DNA of 64,000 bases from Flectonema sp. DT1601 (Eukaryota; Euglenozoa; Diplonemea; Diplonemida; Diplonemidae). Location: positions 682,001 through 746,000 of the forward strand of contig OZ025832.1 of NCBI GenBank assembly GCA_964019425.1, in the 5' to 3' direction. Positions 55,680-64,000 of the stretch are shown here, piece by piece. A program made the position numbers and the translations under genes. The notes beneath the pieces are model-generated. The model was not told the DNA's origin, did not search any database, and saw only the letters and a list, made by a program, of their open reading frames with translations. Each line of letters opens with the position of its first letter. The first letter of the stretch is position 1.

Positions 55680-56226
55680 GGTATTTGATCTTGTGAACTA
55701 CTTGTCCTTTAGCTAAAGTGATGGCATTTGACCTTTCTCGTTGTTGTGTGAGTTTCTTCCTATGACTTAAGGCTTTAACCCTCTTGTCACCTTGTTGAAG
55801 CAGTCGTATTGTGGTAGTGTTCACTGTAGTCAAAGAGCCTCGTCTTTGAGATCTACTTGTTACCTCAAAACTTCTTCAATACTATGTGGCTTCTAAGTGC
55901 CACAAGGGGATAACCCTTTCTAGTGATCACTTGTAAGTACTACAGTCTCAGCAATTCCTTGATTAGAGTTTTTCATTGCCAATCAGCTGTATAAGGAGTG
56001 CTCGGCATTTATAAATCAGCGAGCGTGTTCCATAATAGATGTTAGGAGGGCAATCACGTAGCTGTTTTTGAGAGTTCACCACTACCTTAATGAGCAATTC
56101 GGAATTTTGAAAGCGGTGAATGGGTTCTGGTCTTCCAACACACTCACGACACTTGATGTGAAAGTCATACATAGAGTGCTTCTGTTCTACCTTCATCGTT
56201 GTTCTTAGTTTTGAAACATACAGCAT
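55680..56226 (-). pseudogene. possible minus-strand coding relic, family unknown
   Basis: Two minus-strand open segments (56226 down to 55963, and about 55860 down to 55680) have ordinary protein composition: KCRECVGRPEPIHRFQNSE in the first and LLQQGDKRVKALSHRKK in the second. They are separated by a non-open stretch, and no family was recognised. This is the only minus-strand candidate in the window; a decayed gene or mobile-element fragment is inferred. Confidence 0.25.
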
Positions 56227-57149
56227 GTAGTGTAAGAAAAAGAATAATATATAATTATTACTACTTTAATCCTTTTGGGTGTGAACACTACTATCACATC
56301 AGGATTCTTGTTTTTATCTTATTTTTGTCTTTTTTTTTGGGAGGAGGGCGGCTGCTGTGCGGATGGCTCGAAATCTGACATCGCAGTGATACTTTGATTC
56401 CTTGGTATCCCTCATTTTACTTTTTTTTTTTTTTTTTTTTTGTATTTTCAAAAAAAAAAAAAAAAATTTAAATCTTTTATTTGACCCCAATTTAAAGTCC
56501 TACGGTTAGTTCCAATGGACGTTTTCTATTTTTTTTTTTTTTTTGTTTTTTTTTTGCGAGGTACCTATGAGAATCTTTTAAATAACAAATCATCAAAGAA
56601 AAAAATGATTCCTCATTATTTGTATTCTAAAATACGTTAATCTCGTTCATCAATTCTATTAACAACTTCTATTGTCGGTTACAGGAAGAACGTTGGCAAC
56701 ACACGTTATCCCGCTATTCTTAAATTAAATTTAAATCGGGTCGACAAGTATTATATGCCAGTTTCTTTTATCGTTTTTGACTTCAGACCATTACTTCTTT
56801 ATTTTTTTTTTTATTTTTATTTTTTTTTATTACGATCAAAACAATTGAATAAAACAAAAAAATAAAAACCTTCCTTTTTTATTTATCTGTACAGGTTATG
56901 AACACACTGTTTGGCTGATTTGCTTCGTGTAGACTCTGAGTACCTATCAGTGTCTCCGTTGCGAGGTCTGGCAGTAATGGCGTATTCAGCTTTTGAGCTT
57001 TGTTTGATTAGTGTGATGAAGAGAAGAAATCAATTATCTAAGAGAAGGAACGGCCTGTGGCTTTCGTAGAGTCTCTTTTGTTTATGGTTACATTTCTCAA
57101 GCAACGGAATCTTAGCAGACGATGGACAGCAATTTGTTTTTTCTTTTCG

Positions 57150-57181
<32 letters not shown>

Positions 57182-57469
57182 TCTGAAAGGATGGGACTCT
57201 TCGGGGGGAAAAAAAAAGAAAAAAAAATAGAGATTTTCCCAAATATGTTTTCTTTTATACGAAAAGTTATTTTTCGTGTTTTTTTTTTTTTTGTACCAAT
57301 TTATGGTTATTAAGTAATCGATTGTCTTTTTGTTACCTCCCTCAAACTCAATACACAACTGATTGTTATACAAGTGCGGTAGTTCTATCTTCACATCATT
57401 TGATGTTATCTAGGAGAGACAATACTTTCATCTATTTATGAATTTATCGCATTTTGATTTTCAAAAAAC

Positions 57470-57471
57470 AG
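57470..57471 (+). promoter_or_regulatory. candidate acceptor AG that sets the TrmH start
   Basis: CAAAAAACAG lies downstream of the longer ORF's ATG (57438). Use of this site leaves ATG 57501 (29 nt further) as the first start. Confidence 0.5.
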
Positions 57472-57500
57472 GTTTTTTTATAAAAAGATTAAAAATAATA

Positions 57501-58943
57501 ATGAGTAGTGATGATTTTACTGTGACCACATCATTACGACTTAGAAATCATGGTGACTTGCAGAGCTACACGGCGATAGCTGATGCACATCCAGAGCTAA
57601 GATGTCTTTTTATTACGAAAATGGAGGAAGTTAAAGGAAAGACTAAAACAGATAAAAACATACTACTGGTCCACACAGAGAAGGAACGACCTTCTGATAT
57701 GTCAAAGAACAAGTCACTAAAAGAATTGGGATTTAAGATAAGGATCCGCAGAGGTGATTTTAATAAAGAAAATCAACCGACAATACACAACTACAACACT
57801 TCTAGTGGAGAAGCAGTCTGGTTGATCTCTCCCATTGCTAGTGAGATAGTAACTTCTAATAGTAGGAAACCTGTTTTAATTCCAAGTAAGTGCGCTTCTT
57901 ATTCTTATGAAATTCAAAGCCCTTCAAGTATCATAGCGAAGATGGGTACAGATGTCAACTGGTTATTACGCGATACCATACCTGTTCAGGTTCCTGTTCA
58001 ACAACTTCAACATTCATCGGTTGAACCTTCCGAGCTACTATCAGAAAGTGATAGGAGTTCTCTGTTGTTGAAGAATATTGTAGTCCAATTCATTGGCTGT
58101 GCAACCAGCGACAGCGTCTCACTATTCAGATCAATGCGAGGTGATGACACTTCCGATTGCGTAACAACTTCTGTGAAACGCACAAAAATCGACACGTCTT
58201 CTTTTGTATTCGCTGAGGGTGGTTCAACTCTGCAGGTAATTCTACACAAAAAGGTACCTGTTCATAGCATGTTAGTGAGAGTCTCACAGTTTAAAGACTT
58301 GCTTCCACAACTACTATCACAACTCACTCCGATACCTGAAGGGCAGTGTGTGATACACGTCTGTGAGAAGAAGACCTTACTCGATATCTTAAAGTATAAG
58401 AATGCATCTGGTCTTGGTTTGGTTACGGTGGTTCCGAGGCCTGAAAAAGTAAGATTTCCTGCAGGGAAATGTTCCGACTGGGATAGAATTCTTGTATTAG
58501 ATGGGCTCACTAATTCTGATAACGTCGGAGGGTTGATCAGAACTGCCGCATGTTTTGGATTCTCAGCGGTAGTACTTTCACCAGATTGCTGTAGTCCTTG
58601 GGAGAGAAAGTCGGTAAGAGTTTCTATGGGACATGTTTTCTCTATTCCTGTTTGTCATTTATCAGATCCACTTCCTTCAGCAATGAGATCACTCACATCT
58701 TCTGGATGGGAAACATACGCCGCTGTTGTTCAAAATGAAAACCAATATCTTCACAAGGTTGAATCTCCTCAAAAGTTTGCAATCGTCGTTGGATCAGAAC
58801 ACAATGGAGTATCACAAGTAGTTAGAAACAGTTGTAGTACTCAACTTAAAATATCAATGCCGGATGATGTCGACAGTCTGAATGTCGGAATAGCCGGAGC
58901 TGTAATTATGAACCACTTCAGAGCATCACTGTTGAATAACTAA
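57501..58943 (+). CDS. SpoU/TrmH-family RNA 2'-O-methyltransferase
   Basis: 480 residues from ATG 57501; the longer in-frame start at 57438 lies upstream of a likely splice acceptor and adds 21 atypical residues. The C-terminal ~150 residues form a SPOUT knot domain with all three motifs: LDGLTNSDNVGGLIRTA (~333-349, with the Asn and Arg of motif 1), VVGSEHNGV (~429-437, motif 2, with HN replacing the usual GxG context) and SLNVGIAGAVIM (~458-469, motif 3). The enzyme should methylate a ribose 2'-OH in rRNA or tRNA using SAM. The ~330-residue N-terminal part has no recognised family and may bind RNA; typical bacterial TrmH is much shorter. Nuclear, cytosolic or mitochondrial location cannot be decided. 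Confidence 0.9.
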   Translation: MSSDDFTVTTSLRLRNHGDLQSYTAIADAHPELRCLFITKMEEVKGKTKTDKNILLVHTEKERPSDMSKNKSLKELGFKIRIRRGDFNKENQPTIHNYNTSSGEAVWLISPIASEIVTSNSRKPVLIPSKCASYSYEIQSPSSIIAKMGTDVNWLLRDTIPVQVPVQQLQHSSVEPSELLSESDRSSLLLKNIVVQFIGCATSDSVSLFRSMRGDDTSDCVTTSVKRTKIDTSSFVFAEGGSTLQVILHKKVPVHSMLVRVSQFKDLLPQLLSQLTPIPEGQCVIHVCEKKTLLDILKYKNASGLGLVTVVPRPEKVRFPAGKCSDWDRILVLDGLTNSDNVGGLIRTAACFGFSAVVLSPDCCSPWERKSVRVSMGHVFSIPVCHLSDPLPSAMRSLTSSGWETYAAVVQNENQYLHKVESPQKFAIVVGSEHNGVSQVVRNSCSTQLKISMPDDVDSLNVGIAGAVIMNHFRASLLNN

Positions 58944-59119
58944 CATCCTCATCATTCTGTAACTGTTGTTCTGTTCTGTTTTTTTTTTACGTTCACAAAA
59001 TATGATTTTTAAAATCATACATAAGATCACAATCTATTAACGTTGTTATAAAGTATTCAACTCAAACTCTTATCTTTCAAATCAGTAAAACTTTAATAAA
59101 ATAAAATAAATATGAATAA

Positions 59120-61622
59120 ATGAATCAATCATCATTATCTCCACATGTTGTAAAGGATGGTTGTAGTCTTCCTCCTTTAATCAGTTCTGCAGCAGTTGGT
59201 GAAGTTAGAGTTAGAATTGATAAATTATTATGGAGTCTACCTAAGAGTGAACATCCTGTGAGATGTCGAACAACTGCGAGATGGTGGGGAAGTCCAGAGA
59301 GCCCTGAATTCAATATTTCTAACTCACTTCAAAAAACTCTCGCTACGTCAGTTGTATTCCCAGTCAAAGTTGATAAACAGAACTTTGGCAGATATCTCCG
59401 AGACTGTCATGAACAAGACTCGTTTAGGATAATAATTTCTAAAGACAGTCGAGGAAGAGAACAAATAGCTGAAGCAGAAATAGACATCAGGCCTCTGATA
59501 AAGGGAAGGACTGTAAGCGGATTCTTTGCTGCGAGAGATGATACTGGAAAGGAATTGGCAAAGTTAAAAGTTAAGATTACGATCCAATATCACAGTAAGC
59601 AGCAAGGTGACCCACCACAGCAACAACAACAACATCTACAGACACAGCATGAAGAAGGTAAGACAACGAGTGATGAACAAAATGAAATAGAAATACCGGT
59701 TCGGATACCTGTGAGTAGATCTAATACTCCTCCTGTTCCTCAAACTGTTTCAGGAAGTTATCAATCTATTCAACCACTTCAAGTATCTCCAGCAATTACA
59801 ACTCCTTCTCACTCTCATCGAAGTGATGCGACGGTCTCATCAGTCGTTGCTGGTACTTCAGCAACAACTCAACCAAAGCAATTATCAACACTCGATTCTG
59901 TTATGGCAAAGGCTCTTCAACTTCAAAAGGATCTCGCAGTGTCAGCATCAAAGACTACGATTGACGCCTATGACGACGCTGTTGTTGAAACAGAAAAACA
60001 ACTACAACAACTAAATGGACAGTCGTCGAGAACTACTATTCCTGACATCCCTCCACCTGTTTATGTTAATCACATCTTAGGTTCTGATTCAGAAACTGAT
60101 GAGTACTACGATGAGGATGATGATGATTTCGATAGAATGATTGACATCCCTCTTCAAGTACGTCCAACAACATCATTCAATCAAAGTTATGATCCGATTA
60201 AAATAATTACTGAAAATAGTAATGACATTGTCACTGTTCCAACTGTGAAGCTTTCACAGACTGCTCCTGTTGTCCCTCAGGTGTCTCACACTCCTTTGAA
60301 CAGAATTATAAACTCAACTAACGGAGAGACTAATAAGGTACTCGTTGTTATAATTCATCAGTTGAAATTAGTACGTCAACGTGATGTGGAGGCCGCGTTG
60401 GGTTTTAAACTTCGAGTTCTCTCTTCGAAGTGTGTTCATCCGCTGGATAAATGTTTGCCGTTCTCATCTGAAATAATTTCTGTTGAAGCTGCTCAGAATC
60501 TAAAGTATTCATTTCCTATTGAGAGATACATGTCAAGTAGTTGTGTTGTTATTGAAGTGACTGCTTGTTGTTTAAATTATAATCTTTGTTTGGGTGTTGT
60601 CACTTTATCACCTTCTGGATGGGATGGAGTTCAGAGGTCTCATATTATTACGGATCCATTATCAAACGCTCCTTCAGCTACGATGGACTGCGAGTTGGTT
60701 GTTTGTAATCCTCCGAGTGAGACACTGAGTGAACCTCAGCCACCTCAGAAATCAGAACCAAAACCCCAAACACCTCCAGCAAGCTTACCTATTACTGTTC
60801 AGCATCCTCCACCATCTCCTCCTGATAATTGTTTAAAGGTTTGTTGTTGTTATTGTTATGGAATTGTGTTGTATCTGATCACAGGCTGCCTACTGAAATA
60901 AAAGTCTATTTCTTTAGTACAATTGTATAAAAATAAAATAACAAAAACAGATGCGAACGGTAGAAATTGTACACACGTACCATGGATCTGAACCTCTACC
61001 AGAGAAGGGGAGGGTAGTGGTAGAACCACAACGTTCTGATGTTATTAAACAAAATAATGAAAGTAGCCATGGAGAACAGATAACAGTAAACGTGATTAGA
61101 GCTTCGGACCTTCCTTTGTTGGAAACAGATTGCGGAGCAGCAGCTCCGAAATGTTTTGTTGCGATCAACTCTTCAAAAACATCAGTCTGTCACTCTTGTG
61201 ATCCTAATTGGTATGAAGATATAAGAGCAGTGGTGTTGGGTGATGTGATTGTTGTTCAGTTGTTTGATTGTACTGATGCTATCTCTCCTCCACAACTACT
61301 TGCGACATGTAAAGTTATAAAAAGACCAGGTAATCAAACTTGTGAATTGATAGCACCGATAGGATCAACCATCACGAATGAAGAGTCACATGGACGTCTT
61401 GTAATAGGCCTTCTTGACATCTCTATTCAGTGTGCTGAGTCTAGAAGACCTGAACCAAGGCAGTTACCACGTCTTGTAAGAGGATATCAGAGTAGTAGTA
61501 ATGAAGTGGTTTCGTACTCACCGCCACAGATTGATGTTCACTCATTGCAATCAATTCATCAAAGTTTAGATTCCTTAAATAATGATCTCAATAATAAATT
61601 AAATAGTTTTCAGTTTGAATGA
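59120..61622 (+). CDS. multi-C2 protein resembling centriolar C2CD3 (one intron)
   Basis: CDS is join(59120..60838, 60951..61622), 796 residues. The N-terminal C2 domain (~15-155) has the RWWG motif after a VRC…T strand, then a F..YL.D turn and FRIIISKDSRGR, the pattern seen in C2CD3/CEP120-type centriole proteins. A Gln-, Ser- and Pro-rich disordered stretch with an acidic patch (DEYYDEDDDDFD) follows. A second C2-like domain (~410-520) begins KVLVVIIHQLKLVRQ, and a third (~602-735) begins ITVNVIRASDLPLL. C2CD3 organises centriole distal ends and cilium assembly; a basal-body role is inferred, with general membrane-binding C2 protein as the alternative. ATCAG at 59081-59085 lies 34 nt before the ATG; a three-codon upstream ORF overlaps the leader. 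Confidence 0.75.
60839..60950 (+). other. spliceosomal intron in C2 gene (112 nt)
   Basis: GTTTGT…AACAAAAACAG, phase 0. It joins a Pro-rich segment to the third C2 domain in frame. An internal CACAG would lead to an early stop. Confidence 0.82.
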
Positions 61623-61858
61623 AGCTATGCGGCTGGGTTATTGTCTCCAGTTATCAGGTTTTTTTCCCCCATCCTTCCCATCTGCAATCCACTGCCGTCG
61701 GGAATTAGAAATCTTCCCATTAGTTAGTAAGTTAGATTCAAATGAAATTACAGACCACTGCATGTCTTTAGAAATTTGGTTTTTAAAAAAGTTATGATTT
61801 TTTTCATTCATTCTCATCAAACAGGTTACACACTTTTATTTTTTTTTTTTTATTTTTT

Positions 61859-63074
61859 ATGTTTCATAAATTAATTTTATTATTATGTTCGATAGTCGTA
61901 AGCAGAGCTAATCCTCTGGAGTGGAATATCGAAATAGTTGATTCGGGTCAGAAATACTACGAAATGTATACAAGGGAAATGTCTCATGCCTCAGCCTCTG
62001 TAACTCTAACTGCTGAAGGTAATGAGGTAACAGGACCTGATGGATCTTTGTATCTCTCTCTCTCTAATAGAATAGGTATCAAACGAGGAGGATTAATAAA
62101 GGTTCGTTACTCTGCTTTGTTTGGAAGAACTGATGCAAAGCTGTACGCCTCTGCGGTGTGTAAGACGAGTGATGGAAGTTCTTGTGGGTCACACATAGTG
62201 TCACTCAAATCAGATATTCATAATTACCTTTCGTGGATTTCTCGTACTGTTAATGTCCATTCAAACTATTCTCACGTTGAATGGGAATTGTTATATAAAA
62301 AAGACGACGCCTTTAATGATGAATTGTCAGTAACTGTGTCAGCATCGGAAAGCAATTGCAGAACAGATAAAGGAACTTGTGATTCTCTTTGTTTTGTTGA
62401 GTTTTGTGTTGTTAAACATCAACTCGAAGTAGTCTCTTGCCAATGTCACAGAGATACAAATGAGAATCCACCAAGTAAAGAAGACTACACGGTAACTGGG
62501 AGGATAGTTACTGCGGCTGTTGTTATATTTTGCGTCTGCTTGGTATCAGTTTGTTCTGCTTACTATTGGCGTCATGTTCGTCGGTTGAATGAAATAGAAA
62601 CTCACGCTGAGAATCGATCTGATTCTATACCACCTGAACATACTCCTCAGTTCTATCAAACTCAAGAAGAAGCTGGAGCTGCTGCTGACTCTCTTATTCT
62701 TCACTTTCCAGCTTGCAATTCTAATGATACGAAGTCGTGTTGTGTTTGTTTAGAATCAAGTGACGATACTTCACCAGACAGTACTCTCAGTAACGATTGG
62801 ATAACAACTCCTTGTAGTCACTCAATGCATAAAGATTGTTTACGGCTTTGGTTGGTTCAACGTTTAGTTAAAATGCAACACATGTCATGTCCAGTCTGCC
62901 GAACTGTCGTATGTTTTTAGTATTTCTGTTTTATATTCAAAAAGTAGGGAAGGCTTAACAAAATAAACAAAAAAAAAAAAAAAACAGTTATGCGATGCCA
63001 TTAACAACAGTCAAGATAATATCGAAATACCTTCAGACGCGAATAGTAATAACGGTGGTCAGTCTGCTGTCTAA
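61859..63074 (+). CDS. transmembrane RING-H2 ubiquitin ligase (one intron)
   Basis: CDS is join(61859..62908, 62988..63074), 378 residues. Signal peptide ~1-18, an extracellular or lumenal domain of ~195 residues with several cysteines near the membrane, a single span (~217-240), then a cytoplasmic region with a RING-H2 domain (~294-346): CCVCLE, then C-x-H-x2-H (CSHSMH), KDCLRLW and CPVCR, all eight zinc ligands present. The second exon adds a polar, Asn/Ser-rich 28-residue tail. The layout is like PA-TM-RING or RNF-type membrane E3 ligases that ubiquitinate membrane or endosomal substrates, although no PA domain is recognised. ACAG at 61821-61824 precedes the ATG by 35 nt. Confidence 0.87.
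62909..62987 (+). other. spliceosomal intron in RING gene (79 nt)
   Basis: GTATGT…AAAAACAG, phase 0. Unspliced, the ORF stops three codons into the intron; spliced, it gains 28 residues and stops at 63074. Confidence 0.72.
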
Positions 63075-64000
63075 TTTGAGATAAACGAGTGGTGTTCACA
63101 TTTTTTTTATTTTTTATATTTTTTTTTACAGAATTTATCTCTCCTATTTAAAAAGAGAGTTCTGGATTACAAGCAATCGGCAAAAGAAGACTTTCGGCTC
63201 TGACTTTAATTAAGAAGCCTCTCCTCGTCTCTCCTCGTCAATTATTATACTAGTGTGTCTTGTGTTGTTATTTTTCGTTTTTTTTTTGTTTTGTTTTTTA
63301 TTTGGGAAAACCTCTAATCCGAACATAAAAGTTTCCGAAACCGCCAACTCTATACAAAAAAAGTGCCTTGCGACCTGTGGTTTTAAAAATCCACCACCCG
63401 GGAATTGAACTTGCCGAATTTAAGTCTTCTTTTTTTTTTTTGTACCTACAAACCGATTGTTTCCGTAGAAAGAGAATTGTCCGCGGCGTATCTAACCTAT
63501 TCCTTTATTAGGATTTTGAACCTGGTTGCGCACAAACAAAATAAAAGTGTGAGTGAGTAAGAGTGAAGTTTGCCGATTCTTTTTTTTTTTTTATTCTTTT
63601 TAACGTGGAATTAAAAGGGGGGAAAAAATCTTACTCTGCTTCCTCTATCCAGTAGAAACTAAAACGATCATCATACCCCAGCAAGAACGACGACTTGGAA
63701 TTGAGTTCTCAGCAACGTATGTTGGTGTTAAGGTGCCCAGACGGGTGCCCAGTCACGCTCGAATAAAATATTCTTTTCCAGCTGTTGTTTCATTTTTGGA
63801 GTGTTTTCTGATATTATGGTTTTTTTATTTAAGGCTTTTTGTGTGTTTTAGCAAACGATTTTTAGATTTACCTTTTATTTTTTGGTAAGAAGTGAACGCC
63901 TATCGTTTTCTCTTAAGTTTTTTTTTTTTTTTTTTTCTTTGATAACTAACGAGTATCTGTTTTTGTTGGCAATGTTACAGACAGCGGATGCGCTTTTTCT
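63075..64000 (+). other. 3'-terminal intergenic region with R1 copy C
   Basis: No gene start seen before the window ends. It holds several T runs, a CTCCTCGTCTCTCCTCGTC direct repeat near 63221-63240, and R1 copy C at 63443-63541. Confidence 0.55.
63443..63541 (+). repeat. R1 dispersed repeat, copy C
   Basis: About 99 bp, same strand and boundaries as copies A and B; CTAACCTATTCCTTTATTAG is fully conserved. Confidence 0.8.

Larger units (their letters stand above)
53106..57500 (+). other. 4.4 kb intergenic region with repeats and a minus-strand coding relic
   Basis: No intact gene. Contains two tandem repeats (53542-53840), a perfect stem-loop with a T tail (54174-54199), an R3+R2 composite (55278-55484), a TACTTGGTGGG microsatellite (about 55487-55530), a possible minus-strand relic (55680-56226) and several long T or A runs. 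Confidence 0.55.

Noticed and set aside
1-64000. CRISPR arrays, prokaryotic operons, retroelement polymerases or viral genes
   Set aside because: No spaced direct-repeat array, no Shine-Dalgarno organisation, and no reverse transcriptase, integrase or capsid motif was seen in the listed frames.

Overview
The window is nuclear DNA of a unicellular eukaryote. It is AT-rich, with large intergenic spaces full of long poly-T runs, the standard code (TAA, TAG and TGA are all used as stops), and GH31, GH47, SLC44, C2CD3-like and class III cyclase genes. All fifteen supportable genes lie on the + strand. Each of the fourteen with a visible 5' end has a YAG triplet, usually after a pyrimidine-rich stretch, roughly 9-41 nt before the best start codon. 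Same-strand gene arrays plus an acceptor-like YAG before each ORF suggest polycistronic transcription with spliced-leader trans-splicing, as in Euglenozoa. Unlike trypanosomatids, five genes also carry a short conventional GT-AG intron (63-112 nt, mostly GTTTGT or GTATGT at the 5' end and CAG at the 3' end). A free-living, flagellated euglenozoan or similar protist fits best; this is inference, because no rRNA or spliced-leader RNA was recognised with certainty.

Layout: 1-822 is the 3' end of a multi-pass membrane protein gene. 2961-5534 is a secreted GH31 glycosidase with one intron. 5762-8017 is a membrane adenylate cyclase with an intact first and a degenerate second cyclase domain. 9005-14196 is a FANCM-like helicase that has lost its ATPase motifs but gained seven RanBP2-type zinc fingers and a zinc knuckle. 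14550-16019 is a secreted thaumatin-C2 fusion. 18309-22776 holds a small coiled-coil protein, a GH47 alpha-mannosidase and a GAF coiled-coil protein. 23062-30741 encodes a 2559-residue receptor-like protein with about 31 cysteine modules followed by seven membrane spans. An 8.4 kb region with no gene follows, containing a degenerate tandem repeat.

39171-41957 is an SLC44 choline-transporter-like protein. 42289-53105 holds three tandem paralogous sensor proteins with cyclase-like domains that lack key catalytic residues and look like a mosaic made by gene conversion. A 5S rRNA-like structured island lies between the first two. 57501-63074 holds a SpoU/TrmH RNA methyltransferase, a C2CD3-like centriolar protein and a transmembrane RING-H2 ubiquitin ligase.

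The genes do not form one pathway. Recurring themes are extracellular sensing (cyclase-type receptors, the giant cysteine-rich receptor), secretory-pathway glycan processing (GH31, GH47), flagellar/basal-body biology (C2CD3-like) and genome or RNA maintenance (FANCM-like, TrmH). The most unusual features are the dead FANCM-like zinc-finger protein, the thaumatin-C2 fusion, the 31-module seven-span receptor, the converted pseudocyclase array, and an exact 140-bp segment shared upstream of two cyclase-family loci 45 kb apart.
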